NCBI GenBank assembly: GCA_003162425.1
Contig: PMOK01000178.1
Location: forward strand, 19,647-62,185
From: Bryobacterales bacterium
Lineage (GTDB): Bacteria; Acidobacteriota; Terriglobia; Bryobacterales; Bryobacteraceae
Reading direction: 5' to 3'
Length of the DNA stretch: 42,539 nt
Positions 1 through 8,359 of this stretch are shown here, in pieces. The notes beneath the pieces were generated by a model, which was not told where the DNA came from, searched no databases, and saw nothing but the letters and a program-made list of their open reading frames with translations. The translations under genes and the position numbers were made by a program. Every line of letters starts with the position of its first letter. The first letter of the stretch is position 1.

Positions 1-32
1 CGCACTCCTGCGAACGCAGGGGAGCCCACTAA

Positions 33-2594
33 TTATTCTTCGCGGAGGATTTCCAGGGGTTTTTGGCCTAGGATGCGGAAGCTGGCCATCCAACCGGCGG
101 CATTTGCGATTAGCGCGGTTGCTAATACGGCTAGCAGGCTGGGCAGGAGGGGAAACGAGATTTCGGAATCCAGCATCCGCTTGAGCAGCAGGTTCGCGAA
201 GCCGTTGGCCAGGAGAGCGCCCATGGTTCCGGCGACCGCTCCCAGGATCAGAAACTCTACCGAGAAGATGCGGCTGACGCGCCAACGGGTGGCGCCCAGC
301 GTTTTTAGAATTACGACTTCCCGCATGCGGCGGAAACGCGTGCCGGCCACGCTCGAAGCGAGAATGATGGCCCCGGCGAGAATCGCAAACATGGAGATGA
401 AGCGGATCACGAGAGCAATTTGATCCACTACGCCTTGGAAAGTTTGAAGCACATCCGCCATGTTCACCACCGTCACGGTTGGATATCGCTCGTAGAGGGC
501 TTGCTGGAGCGCGGGAACAGCGGGCGGTTGCACGCGCAGAGCGCCGTAATAAATAACTGGGAAGCCGTCGAGTGCGCCGGTACTGAAGATGAACTCGACG
601 CGGCTGGCCAGATGAATTTCATCGATGCGGTGGATGCAGGCCACGCGGGCGGACAACTCGCGGCCGGAGATGGTCCAGCGGGTCATGGCGCCGGGCTCGA
701 CGCCGAGTGTTTTCGCGGCTTCTTCTGATATGCAGATCTCGGGAGCCGCCGGCGGTTTGGATGAGTTCCACCACTTGCCGCGCAGCACTTCGACATTGCC
801 GGACATGGCGGCGGCTGAGGTTACCGAGTGCGCATAGCGGAATCGTCTGGCCCAGCCTTTGAGTACCTTTTTCTGAATATCCTGGCCGTCCACTTCGATC
901 AACTTGGCAGCGACGGTTCCGATCAGCTCGGCTGAGCCTTCGATACCGCGCTGCTGTTTTAGCAGCGAGAGAATCGCTTCACGATCCTTGGGCGAAATAT
1001 CGATGAGGAAGACGTTGGGCATGCCGGGCGGGGCGGTCCGGTTCATTTGCGTGATCACGCCGCGCTCGACGAGATAAACGGTGAGGGTGAACATCACACC
1101 GATGCCGAGGGCCACTAATACGGTCTGCGCATGATTTCCGGGGCGATACAGATTTGCGATGCCGTGGCGGATGGAGGTGGGCAGATGGCGGCGGCTCAAG
1201 ATCTTCAGGCCGCGCAGCATCAGCCATGCGATGCCAGATAAAACGGCGAGGCTGACTACGAGTGCGCCGGCGAAGTAAGCGCCAGTCCTCCAGATGTCCT
1301 GGGGAGATCCAGTGGCGAACGACATGGCGATGCCGGCGATGCCAATCACGATGACGACACCGGCCGCAATGGAAGGACGGGCCGCGGCGAGACGCGCTCG
1401 CCAGTCGCCCTTGGTTTCGGCCATTTCACGGCGCAAGATCAGGTTCGGACGAATACGCCGGATGCCCAATAACGGCGGCAGCGTGAAGAGGAGCGTGGCT
1501 AGCACGGCAATGCCGATGCCTTGCGCGGCGGTGATCAGGTCCCAGCGCGCGGAAGGCTCCAGTTGGAAGTAGCGCGCCAGAAATCCGGGAAAGATTCTTT
1601 GGATGGCGATGCCGAACGCTGCGCCTAAGAGACCACCGGCGAGACCCAGCGCGACGGTCTGGATTAAATAAATGCGCATCAAATGGACCGATCGCGCGCC
1701 CAGGCATTTCATGATGGCGATGGAATCCATGCGCTGCTGGATGTGGGCCTGCATCGCGGTTGCTACGCCGATGGCGCCGACGATGAGCGTGATCAGGCTC
1801 ACCAAGCTGAGAAACGTAGTGGCGCGGCTGAGTCCCTGGGTGATGATGGGGTGCGTCTCGCGGAAGTCGGCGATCAGAGCTTCGGGGAATGCTTTTTTCA
1901 GGCGGTCGCGAACCACAGCGATGCCGGGTGAGTTGGGCTGGAGACGAAAGAGGAACCGTTCCGCGGCGCGGCTTCCAGGCATCATGAGACCGGTACGGTC
2001 CAGGCCGGCGCGAGTCATCATCACGCGGGGGCCGACGTTGAGGCTGCCGAGCATGCGGTCCGGCTCATACGTTACTTGTCCGATGATGCGAAAGGGTTGA
2101 CCGCCGAGTTGGATGGTATCGCCGACCTTCAAGTGCAGGCGCAACAGCACGTCGTCAGAAACAGCGACTGTGTTGGAGGTGAGGGCGCTACGGAGCGATG
2201 CGGGCGGTGAGATGCGGATCTCGCCATAGAACGGATAGACAGTGGGGTCGACTGCCTTGATGGAGACCAGCATGGGGACATTCGCCTGGCTGCCGGATGC
2301 CATGGTGAGCGTCTCCGTGATCCAGGTGCGTTGAACGCCGTCTTTCGAGAGCGAATCCATGACGGCGGTTTGTTGAGGATTGGGCAATTCGAAGACGCGC
2401 AGCGAGAGGTCGGCTGCCATCAACGTGCGCGCCTGGCTCAAAAGCATTTCGTGGAAGGCGCGGCTGAATCCGCGGACGCCGGTGAGCGATCCGACACCGA
2501 CGGCGACGGCGAGAATCACGAACAGAAATTTGAACGAAGACGAGCGGGCTTCACGCCAGGCGATTTTGAAGGCAGTGGACCAGCGGAAATTCAT
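33..2594 (-). CDS. FtsX-family ABC transporter permease, YbbP-like
   Basis: 853-residue inner-membrane permease of a type VII (MacB/LolCE-like) ABC system. It would couple ATP hydrolysis in the cytoplasm to work on a periplasmic or envelope substrate, which is unknown. One membrane segment lies at about residues 21-40, followed by a large extracytoplasmic domain. A first FtsX core sits at about 260-375 with the motif IMKCLGAR, and a second at about 725-845 with ILKTLGAT. Two FtsX cores and a length above 800 match YbbP rather than the four-helix MacB type. Its stop codon at 33-35 is near the window edge. Its start overlaps the stop of the ATPase gene at 2594, so the two are surely co-transcribed and probably translationally coupled. 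The neighbouring ATPase and divergent TesA-like esterase reproduce the E. coli ybbAP/tesA layout. Confidence 0.9.
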   Translation of the reverse strand: MNFRWSTAFKIAWREARSSSFKFLFVILAVAVGVGSLTGVRGFSRAFHEMLLSQARTLMAADLSLRVFELPNPQQTAVMDSLSKDGVQRTWITETLTMASGSQANVPMLVSIKAVDPTVYPFYGEIRISPPASLRSALTSNTVAVSDDVLLRLHLKVGDTIQLGGQPFRIIGQVTYEPDRMLGSLNVGPRVMMTRAGLDRTGLMMPGSRAAERFLFRLQPNSPGIAVVRDRLKKAFPEALIADFRETHPIITQGLSRATTFLSLVSLITLIVGAIGVATAMQAHIQQRMDSIAIMKCLGARSVHLMRIYLIQTVALGLAGGLLGAAFGIAIQRIFPGFLARYFQLEPSARWDLITAAQGIGIAVLATLLFTLPPLLGIRRIRPNLILRREMAETKGDWRARLAAARPSIAAGVVIVIGIAGIAMSFATGSPQDIWRTGAYFAGALVVSLAVLSGIAWLMLRGLKILSRRHLPTSIRHGIANLYRPGNHAQTVLVALGIGVMFTLTVYLVERGVITQMNRTAPPGMPNVFLIDISPKDREAILSLLKQQRGIEGSAELIGTVAAKLIEVDGQDIQKKVLKGWARRFRYAHSVTSAAAMSGNVEVLRGKWWNSSKPPAAPEICISEEAAKTLGVEPGAMTRWTISGRELSARVACIHRIDEIHLASRVEFIFSTGALDGFPVIYYGALRVQPPAVPALQQALYERYPTVTVVNMADVLQTFQGVVDQIALVIRFISMFAILAGAIILASSVAGTRFRRMREVVILKTLGATRWRVSRIFSVEFLILGAVAGTMGALLANGFANLLLKRMLDSEISFPLLPSLLAVLATALIANAAGWMASFRILGQKPLEILREE

Positions 2595-3268
2595 TAGTCT
2601 TGGACTACCAATCCGTCGCGGAGCGTGATCAAGCGGCTGGCGCGGCTGGAGAGAAGCGGATCGTGGGTGACCAGCACCAGCGTGGTTCCTTCGCGCTTGT
2701 TCAGCGAAATCAGCAGCTCTAGCACATGCTGGCCATTCTGGCTGTCGAGATTGCCGGTTGGTTCGTCGGCCAGCAGGATGGGCGGTCGCACCATGAACGC
2801 GCGAGCCAGAGCCACGCGCTGCTGTTCGCCTCCAGAGAGCTGGACCGGGTAATGCTCGCGCCGGTCGCCAAGCCCGACACTTTCCAGCAACTCGCGCGCG
2901 CGGGTACGGCCCGAGGATCCGTTGCCGCCGGTCAATTCGAAAGGCAGCAGGACGTTTTCTTCAGCCGTTAATGTGGGCAGCAGGTGATAGGACTGGAAGA
3001 CGAAGCCGACCTTGCGTCCGCGCAGGAGCGCCATGCTATCTTCACTGAGCCCGGTGATGTCCACGCCATCCAGAATGATTTGGCCGGAGCTGGGCGTATC
3101 GAGGCCGGCCAGGAGGCCGAGCAAAGTGCTTTTGCCGCTGCCCGAGGGTCCTACGATGGCAACGAACTCGCCGTGTTGAACGTCAAAATCAATGCCACGC
3201 AGAATATCGACGCGATGCGTGGCGGTTTGAATGGTTTTGGTAAGCGCCGACACCCGGATGGCCGGCAT
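2594..3268 (-). CDS. ABC transporter ATP-binding protein, YbbA-like
   Basis: 224-residue cytoplasmic ATPase that would energise the FtsX permease downstream. All nucleotide-binding motifs are visible: Walker A GPSGSGKST, signature LSGGEQQR, Walker B ILLADEPTGNLD, and the H-loop VTHD. The family is LolD/MacB-type. The open frame extends upstream to 3457, but I chose the ATG at 3268 because AGGAAGG sits about 10 bases before it and the protein then begins MPAIRVSALTK as in the family. The longer frame would run through the divergent esterase gene. The ATG at 3319 is an alternative. Gene order ATPase-permease with touching ends indicates one operon. Confidence 0.9.
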   Translation of the reverse strand: MPAIRVSALTKTIQTATHRVDILRGIDFDVQHGEFVAIVGPSGSGKSTLLGLLAGLDTPSSGQIILDGVDITGLSEDSMALLRGRKVGFVFQSYHLLPTLTAEENVLLPFELTGGNGSSGRTRARELLESVGLGDRREHYPVQLSGGEQQRVALARAFMVRPPILLADEPTGNLDSQNGQHVLELLISLNKREGTTLVLVTHDPLLSSRASRLITLRDGLVVQD

Positions 3269-3308
3269 TCCGATGGAACCTTCCTGCAATTCTTTATTAT
3301 GGCATTGG

Positions 3309-3998
3309 GTGAGGATCATCTTCTTAGTTGGATGTGTCGCGGCCTCGATAGCTTTGACGCAATCCGGTTGCGGAAGTTCCAAAAGCGAAGCTCCGCCGGT
3401 GAAGGTTGAGGAAACTCCCGCGAAACCAGCAGCTACCACGGACAATCGGCCGGCCATCGTCGCGTTCGGCGACAGCCTAACTGCTGGATTCGGCGCCGAG
3501 CCGGGCGCGAGCTACGCGGATTTCCTGCAGAAGGATCTGGACCGCGCCGGTCTCGCATGGCGAGTGGTGAATGCGGGCGTTAGCGGCGATACCACCACGG
3601 ACGGAGCTAACCGCTTGAGCGAAGTGCTGGCGGTGAAACCGCGGGTGGTGATCCTGGAATTCGGCGGTAACGATGGGCTGCGCGGTCTGCCGATCGAAAC
3701 GACGCGCGCGAATCTGGAACAGATGATTGTGACGCTCAGGAATTCGGGAGCGGCCGTGATTCTGGCGGGGATGACGCTGCCGCCGAATTACGGGCCGGAT
3801 TACATTCGCGGATTCGAACACGTCTATCAGGATCTGGCGGTGAAATACAAGCTGGTGCGGATCCCGTTTCTGCTCGAAGGGGTGGCGACGGACCGGAGCT
3901 TGATGCAGCGGGACGGGATCCATCCGACGGGGCGGGGCAATGAGAAAGTGGCGGCGACGGTGATGAAGTATTTGCGGCCGGCGTTGGCGGGGAGGTGA
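3309..3998 (+). CDS. tesA: SGNH/GDSL esterase, TesA-like, probable lipoprotein
   Basis: Arylesterase/acyl-CoA thioesterase I/lysophospholipase type serine hydrolase, exported to the envelope. Block I is FGDSLTAGFGA with the nucleophile at Ser56. Block II is VNAGVSGDTT. Block III is GGNDGLRG. The catalytic Asp/His pair is in DGIHPTGRGN (about D202 and H205). The GTG start at 3309 gives a compact signal peptide ending in a cysteine (C21) after QSG, which suggests a lipoprotein although the lipobox is weak. No clear ribosome site precedes it. The alternatives ATG 3273 and ATG 3231 would overlap the divergent ATPase gene. It is divergent from ybbAP-like genes, an arrangement conserved in E. coli, so envelope lipid metabolism is a reasonable inference. 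Confidence 0.82.
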   Translation: MRIIFLVGCVAASIALTQSGCGSSKSEAPPVKVEETPAKPAATTDNRPAIVAFGDSLTAGFGAEPGASYADFLQKDLDRAGLAWRVVNAGVSGDTTTDGANRLSEVLAVKPRVVILEFGGNDGLRGLPIETTRANLEQMIVTLRNSGAAVILAGMTLPPNYGPDYIRGFEHVYQDLAVKYKLVRIPFLLEGVATDRSLMQRDGIHPTGRGNEKVAATVMKYLRPALAGR

Positions 3999-4007
3999 GA
4001 CGCAAAG

Positions 4008-4037
4008 GCACCGACTCCCTTACGGTCGCGGTTCGGT
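4008..4037. repeat. 30-bp dispersed repeat, copy 1
   Basis: This 30-bp stretch recurs exactly, in the opposite orientation, at 39978-40007. Its ends form a short inverted repeat (ACCGA / TCGGT). It fills the gap between the convergent esterase and HNH genes and touches the first base of the HNH stop codon. Nothing in it looks coding. Confidence 0.75.
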
Positions 4038-4486
4038 TACGAGCTATCGGTGCGGCGATGGCGCGCGCGGTGGCATTTTAGGCAGAGGGTGCGGAGATTG
4101 GCTAAGTCGCATTCGCCGCCGCCTTCAATTACCGGCAGGATGTGGTCGGCATCCCACAGACTCTTGCGCGATCGCGCGGTGATGCCCCATTCGGAGAACG
4201 CCTTGAGGCGGGCGGTGCCGCGGAGGCGCTTGAGATGCAGCCAGGTGGCCAGGCAATCGACGCCACAGCGGGCGCAGATTCCGCGATCGCGCTGCAGGAC
4301 TTTTTCGCGCAGATAGCCGGGATCGGTTCTGAGACGCCACTCTTCGACGCACCAATCTGAGCAAAACGTGAGGCGGCCTTTGGGGACTTCGAGGTTGCAC
4401 CAGCGGCACAGGCTGCGGCCGTTGGGGCCTTTGGGAAGGCTTTCGCGATCGGCCCAGCCGCCGGGCATGGTACGGGTGGTGCTCAT
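4037..4486 (-). CDS. HNH endonuclease-fold protein with two zinc knuckles
   Basis: 149 residues. The C-terminal half is an HNH nuclease core: D114-H115 in DADHILPV, N130 in LANLRTL, and C135-x2-C138-H139, with C71/C74 as the partner metal ligands. The N-terminal half carries a second cysteine set, C27-x2-C30 and C42-x3-C46, in a CRWC...FCSDWC pattern that reminds me of the HNH module of ZRANB3-type proteins; that resemblance is from memory only. The substrate is unknown. The ATG at 4486 overlaps the stop of the upstream Lrp-family gene (ATGA), so the two are translationally coupled. The frame is open upstream to 4888, but that part is only the shadow of the regulator gene. Confidence 0.85.
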   Translation of the reverse strand: MSTTRTMPGGWADRESLPKGPNGRSLCRWCNLEVPKGRLTFCSDWCVEEWRLRTDPGYLREKVLQRDRGICARCGVDCLATWLHLKRLRGTARLKAFSEWGITARSRKSLWDADHILPVIEGGGECDLANLRTLCLKCHRARHRRTDSS

Positions 4487-4950
4487 TCGGTTTCTGTTTC
4501 CGCTAAGGGCACTAGCACCGATTCCTTGGCGGTGCCGAGCACGACAGTGGTTCGGGTGCGAACTCCTGGAATGGTTTTGAGCGATTCGATCAGCAGGCGG
4601 TCCAGATCGCGAGTGCCGCGGCAGCGGACTTTGAGCAGGTAATCGTCGTCTCCCGCCACGTGATGGCATTCGGCAACTTCCGGAAGGGCGGCGATCCGTT
4701 TGAGGAACGCGGCGCGGCGGTCGGGACGGTCGAGCGTGACGGCGACGAATGCGGTTAGCGGATAGCCGGTGGCTTCCGCATCCACCAACGCGGCATATCC
4801 GCGGATGACGCCGCGTTCTTCCAGCCGATGCACGCGGTCCGCGGCGGCGGGCGCCGAAAGGCCGAGGTGTTGGGCGAGGTCGGCCCACGTGGCGCGGCCG
4901 TTCTGCATTAAGATTCGGACGGCTTTCGAATCTAACGTTTCGAGCGTCAA
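4483..4950 (-). CDS. Lrp/AsnC-family transcriptional regulator
   Basis: 155 residues from the chosen TTG start. A winged helix-turn-helix lies at about residues 5-50 (the LDSKAVRILMQNGR lead-in, then ATWADLAQHLGLS and a recognition helix to RLEERGVIRG). A RAM ligand-binding/oligomerisation domain follows from about residue 65 (GYPLTAFVAVTL, GDDDYLLKVRC). Family members sense amino acids or related small molecules and often autoregulate. There is no in-frame ATG before residue 15. The TTG at 4950 was chosen because the family usually begins just before LD and because a strong promoter ends a few bases upstream; the TTG at 5019 is the alternative and would overlap the divergent gene. It is coupled by ATGA to the HNH gene. 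Confidence 0.85.
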   Translation of the reverse strand: MTLETLDSKAVRILMQNGRATWADLAQHLGLSAPAAADRVHRLEERGVIRGYAALVDAEATGYPLTAFVAVTLDRPDRRAAFLKRIAALPEVAECHHVAGDDDYLLKVRCRGTRDLDRLLIESLKTIPGVRTRTTVVLGTAKESVLVPLAETETE

Positions 4951-5007
4951 TTGACTAATAATACTTTGATTGCTAAGATCTGTCAATATATTGTATTCGA
5001 TTCGAAT
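4946..5007. promoter_or_regulatory. Overlapping divergent promoters with palindromes
   Basis: Minus-strand promoter: TTGACA at 4986-4981, a 17-bp spacer, TATTAT at 4963-4958, directed at the Lrp-family gene. Plus-strand promoter: TTGACT at 4951-4956, a 17-bp spacer, TAAGAT at 4974-4979, directed at the gene starting near 5021. The two occupy the same stretch face to face. Perfect palindromes lie at 4946-4955 (GTCAATTGAC), 4984-4993 (CAATATATTG) and 5000-5007 (ATTCGAAT), plausible operator half-sites. The local AT richness stands out from the GC-rich surroundings. The boxes are read directly; their use is inferred. Confidence 0.6.
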
Positions 5008-5020
5008 GTCATGTGCCAAT

Positions 5021-5506
5021 ATGACCTACGATTTCCTGGACAGCGAGCCAGCCTTCGCGGAATTCATCGATCAGTTTGAGCTTGGCACGCTGCCGAAGCC
5101 GATCTGGACCCACGGTGCTCACCTGGCGGTGGGGACGTGGTACCTGGTGACTTTCTCAGAAGATATCGCAATCGGGCGAGTGCGAACGGGCATCCGGCAT
5201 TACAATGAATGTGTCGGCACTCAGAACACGGCGGACAGCGGCTACCACGAAACGCTGACGTTGTTCTGGCTGAGCATCATAGTAGGGCGACTCTCCGAGT
5301 TGCCAGGCGCAAGCCGGAGGCTTACGCTACAAGAGAAACTGATGGTCATTCGCAATGTGGTGGAGAAGTTCGGCGGCCAACGGGATCTGTTCAGGCAGTA
5401 TTACAGTTTTGATGTAGTGGCTTCGCGCGAAGCACGCGCCCGTTGGGTACAGCCGGACAGAATAGTTTCGGAGGCAGGGAACAAGAGTACACTGAGAGAC
5501 ATCTAA
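5021..5506 (+). CDS. Conserved protein of unknown function, WTHxAHL motif
   Basis: 161 residues, no signal peptide or membrane segment, so probably cytoplasmic. Conserved-looking motifs are WTHGAHL (29-35), an RHYNECVG block near 60-66, SGYHETLTLFW (73-83) and YYS-F plus W-QPDR near the C-terminus. I recall this pattern from uncharacterised bacterial proteins but know no function. The repeated histidines (H31, H34, H60, H76) could bind metal; that is speculation. The start is uncertain: the ATG at 5021 gives the family-like MTYDFLDSEP, the ATG at 5006 adds five residues, and neither has a clear ribosome site. It is divergent from the Lrp-family regulator with shared promoter DNA, so that regulator probably controls it. 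Confidence 0.78.
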   Translation: MTYDFLDSEPAFAEFIDQFELGTLPKPIWTHGAHLAVGTWYLVTFSEDIAIGRVRTGIRHYNECVGTQNTADSGYHETLTLFWLSIIVGRLSELPGASRRLTLQEKLMVIRNVVEKFGGQRDLFRQYYSFDVVASREARARWVQPDRIVSEAGNKSTLRDI

Positions 5507-5542
5507 CGTTTTGAGAAGTTGCGGGCTTGGCAACGATTCGGG

Positions 5543-5548
5543 TATACT
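5543..5548 (+). promoter_or_regulatory. Putative -10 element (TATACT) of first paralog
   Basis: GGTATACT preceded by GGCAAC, about 100 bases before the GTG of the gene at 5650. The same GGCAAC...CGGGTATACT string occurs before the second paralog (6998-7003). No good -35 hexamer is seen at 16-18 bp. It is supported mainly by its conservation between the two copies. Confidence 0.4.
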
Positions 5549-5649
5549 CCGCAATTGCATCCACTACATGTTCAGGGATGACTGCCATGGCCGCAGGGAA
5601 GGCTCAGTTGGCCGGACTCAAGCAAATAACGGGAAATGGGAGGCGGGGA

Positions 5650-6924
5650 GTGTCGTTACAAACATCTAGATTGTCCTTAGCTGCAGTTGTCGCAATGACA
5701 GGCGTGCTTTGCCTGGGGCCAGTGCGGATGATGGCGCAAGCGCAAGCACCCACGACGGCGGCGCCTCAGAAGAACTGGAAAGACCGGGCGGAGTACGATC
5801 TGTATGACGCCATTCAGAAAGATACGAACGCGAAGACGAAGTTGGAAAAGCTGCAGCAGTGGGAGAAGCAGTATCCGACTACGGATTACGCCGATGAGCG
5901 GCAGCTCATGTTCCTTACCACATACGTCGCATTGCAACAGCCGCAGCAGGCAGTCGCCACGGCCAAGCAGATTCTGGCTAAGGATCCCAAGAATTTCAGC
6001 GCGTTGTACTACATCATGTTCTACACGCGGGCTCTGGCCGGCAGTGATCCTACGCCGGAAGTTTTGGATCAAGGGGACAAGGCGGCCAAGGCGATCCTGG
6101 AGAACATCAATACTCCGCCGCCGAACGTGACCGAAGACCAGTGGAAGACGGCGCGGACGGACGTGGAGAACCTGGCGCACACCACGCTGGGGTGGATCGA
6201 GTTGCAGCGCAAGAACTGGGAGGCTTCTGAGGCGGAGTTCCAGAAGAGCATTGGAATCAACCCTAATAACAGCGAAGTGGATTACTTAATGGGTACGGCC
6301 CTCGCGACGGAGAAGAAGGTGGAAAAGATGCCGCAGGCGCTGTGCTTTTTTGCCCGCGCAGCCACCTACGATGGCCAAGGCGCCCTGAATCCGGATGGGC
6401 GCAAGCAGGTGCTGGCTTACGTCCAGAAGGCGTACAAGACCTATCACGGCGGCGATGATGGTTTCGACACCTTGATCGCCGCGGCCAAGGCTTCGCCCAC
6501 GTGTCCCGCGGATGCCGTACACATCGAAGACGCAGCGACCATCGCTGACAGGAAGGCTAAGGAGCAGGCGGCCATAGACGCAGCCAATCCGGAACTGACC
6601 ATGTGGAAAAACCTCAAGGCCGCGCTCACCGGGCCAGACGGGGCTAAATACTTCGAGACCAGCATGAAGGGCACAGCGGTGCCGACCTTGAAAGGGAAAG
6701 TGGTCTCGATGACGCCCGCGCTGAAGCCGAAAACGATTGTGATGGCGCTGGAGGATGGAACTACGCCGGATGCCACGCTGAAGTTCGAGACGCCGCTTGC
6801 CGGAAAAGTGGACGTGGGGACGGAGTTGTCCTTCGAGGGGGTTCCCCAAAGTTATACGGCCAGTCCATTCATGGTGGTGTTCGCGGTGGAGAAGGACAAG
6901 CTGCATCGCGGGACCGCCCATTGA
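5650..6924 (+). CDS. Secreted helical-repeat protein, paralog A
   Basis: 424 residues with an N-terminal signal peptide ending around MMAQAQA. A conserved block KNWKDRAEYDLYDAI-KD-NAKTKLEKLQQWEKQYP follows, then TPR-like helical pairs to about residue 320 (for example WIELQRKNWEASEAEFQKSIGINPNN). A beta-rich C-terminal domain (LKGKVVSMTPALKPKTIVMALEDG to the end) may have an OB-like fold; that is inference. The GTG at 5650 was chosen because GGGAGGCGGGGA precedes it and because it aligns with the start of paralog B; the frame is open upstream to 5527. It is a tandem paralog of the 7034 gene. Function unknown; probably a periplasmic or outer-envelope scaffold. Confidence 0.8.
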   Translation: MSLQTSRLSLAAVVAMTGVLCLGPVRMMAQAQAPTTAAPQKNWKDRAEYDLYDAIQKDTNAKTKLEKLQQWEKQYPTTDYADERQLMFLTTYVALQQPQQAVATAKQILAKDPKNFSALYYIMFYTRALAGSDPTPEVLDQGDKAAKAILENINTPPPNVTEDQWKTARTDVENLAHTTLGWIELQRKNWEASEAEFQKSIGINPNNSEVDYLMGTALATEKKVEKMPQALCFFARAATYDGQGALNPDGRKQVLAYVQKAYKTYHGGDDGFDTLIAAAKASPTCPADAVHIEDAATIADRKAKEQAAIDAANPELTMWKNLKAALTGPDGAKYFETSMKGTAVPTLKGKVVSMTPALKPKTIVMALEDGTTPDATLKFETPLAGKVDVGTELSFEGVPQSYTASPFMVVFAVEKDKLHRGTAH

Positions 6925-6947
6925 GGGTTAGAAAATTTTCATATGAC

Positions 6948-6984
6948 ACGCTCCCTGAAGTTGGCTGGGAGCGTTCGTTTTTTT
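6948..6984 (+). terminator. Rho-independent terminator after paralog A
   Basis: Stem ACGCTCCC / GGGAGCGT (6948-6955 and 6967-6974) with an 11-base loop, followed by TCG and a run of seven T. The identical stem is found after paralog B. Confidence 0.85.
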
Positions 6985-6997
6985 AGGCAACTGCGGG

Positions 6998-7003
6998 TAT
7001 ACT
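6998..7003 (+). promoter_or_regulatory. Putative -10 element (TATACT) of second paralog
   Basis: CGGGTATACT at 6994-7003, about 30 bases before the GTG at 7034, preceded by GGCAAC as in paralog A. It lies just after the paralog A terminator, so paralog B should have its own transcript. No convincing -35 was seen. Confidence 0.4.
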
Positions 7004-7033
7004 TGACAGAGACGAACAAGTGGAGGCGTCTGA

Positions 7034-8359
7034 GTGTTGTTTCAATCATATAAATTGTCGTTGGCCGCTGGGATGATTGGCGTGTTGAGCCTGGGGACGG
7101 TAAAGATGCCGGCGCAATCGGCCGCGCCCGCGGCACAGGCGCCGCAGAAGAACTGGAAGGATCGGGCGGAGTACGATTTGTACGACGCCATTACCAAGGA
7201 CGCCAATGCGAAGACGCGTCTGGAAAAACTGCAGCAATGGGAGAAGCAGTATCCGCAGACCGAGTGGCTGACGGAACGCCGAACGCTGTTGGTCACGACA
7301 TACGCCGCGCTGAACCAGCCGAAGGAGACCACGGACGCTGCCAAGGCATTGGTCGCGGGCGATCCGAAAAACTTCACCGGGCTCTATTACATTATGTATT
7401 TCACACAGGCGTTGTACGCGCAGACCAAGGCGCAGGACGCTCTGGATCAGGGAGAGCAGGCGGCCAACACGATTGTCGCGAATATCGAAACGCCTCCGCC
7501 GGGCGTTACCGCTGAGCAGTGGGCGAAGCTCCGCCCGGACATCGAGCTGCTGGCGCACGTGAATCTGGGTTACATAGCCATGACCAAGAAGAATTTTGAG
7601 GCTTCCGAGACGGAGTTCCAAAAGACTTTGCAGCTTAGCCCCAACAACGGTCAGGTGGATGCCTGGATGGGCTTTGTCATTACGTCGCAGAAGAAGGTGG
7701 AACGAACTCCAGTCGCGATGTTTTATTATGCGCGCGCGGGCACCTACGAAGGCCAAGGCGCCGCGGATGCCAATACGAGAAGTACTGCGCTCGATTTTGT
7801 GAAGCGCCAGTACAAGACGTATCACGGCAGCGATGAAGGTTTCGATGCTCTGATCGCCGCGGCGAAGGCGTCCCCCACCCCTCCTGCCGATCTCAAGATC
7901 GTGGACGCGGTTTCCATAGATAAGGCTAAGTTCGCGAATGAAGAGGAATGGACGAAGGCACATCCGGAACAGGCCTTGTGGAAAAGCGTGAAGGCTGCGC
8001 TGACCGGAGCGGACGGCGCCAACTATTTCAGCACGAGCATGAAGGATTCGCAGGTTCCTAAGCTCAAGGCCAAGGTGGTTTCGCTACAACCCGCATTGAA
8101 GCCGAAGACCATCCTGGTGGCTGTGGAAGACGGCACCAACAACAGCGATACTGCCGACGCCACGCTGAAATTTGAAGCCGCGCTGCCCGGCAAGGTGGAA
8201 CCAGGGACGGAATTGACGTTCGAAGGCGTACCGGAAAGTTATACGGCAAGCCCGCTCATGGTGGTCTTCAACGTCGACAAAGAAAAGCTGCACGGTTGGA
8301 CTGGAAAGAACGCGGCGCCCGCGCCGGTGCATCACAAACCTAAAGCCGCGAGCAACTAG
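7034..8359 (+). CDS. Secreted helical-repeat protein, paralog B
   Basis: 441 residues; clear tandem paralog of the 5650 gene, sharing the signal-peptide layout (KLSLAAGMIGVLSLG), the NWKDRAEYDLYDAI block, the helical repeats (NFEASETEFQKTLQLSPNNGQ) and the beta-rich C-terminal domain (LKAKVVSLQPALKPKTI, TELTFEGVPESYTASP). It has a longer basic tail (HHKPKAASN). The GTG at 7034 has GGAGG about 8 bases upstream. Unlike paralog A it carries an insertion in the C-terminal domain (NNSDTADA). No enzyme motif is visible. The two copies have independent promoters and terminators, so they may be expressed differently. Confidence 0.85.
   Translation: MLFQSYKLSLAAGMIGVLSLGTVKMPAQSAAPAAQAPQKNWKDRAEYDLYDAITKDANAKTRLEKLQQWEKQYPQTEWLTERRTLLVTTYAALNQPKETTDAAKALVAGDPKNFTGLYYIMYFTQALYAQTKAQDALDQGEQAANTIVANIETPPPGVTAEQWAKLRPDIELLAHVNLGYIAMTKKNFEASETEFQKTLQLSPNNGQVDAWMGFVITSQKKVERTPVAMFYYARAGTYEGQGAADANTRSTALDFVKRQYKTYHGSDEGFDALIAAAKASPTPPADLKIVDAVSIDKAKFANEEEWTKAHPEQALWKSVKAALTGADGANYFSTSMKDSQVPKLKAKVVSLQPALKPKTILVAVEDGTNNSDTADATLKFEAALPGKVEPGTELTFEGVPESYTASPLMVVFNVDKEKLHGWTGKNAAPAPVHHKPKAASN

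Noticed and set aside
7..20. Small hairpin CCTGC/GCAGG after the YbbP-like gene
   Set aside because: Five-base stem without a T run; too weak to call a terminator.
4487..4888. N-terminal extension of the HNH frame
   Set aside because: It duplicates the regulator gene in another frame, is arginine-rich, and the coupled ATG at 4486 is a better start.
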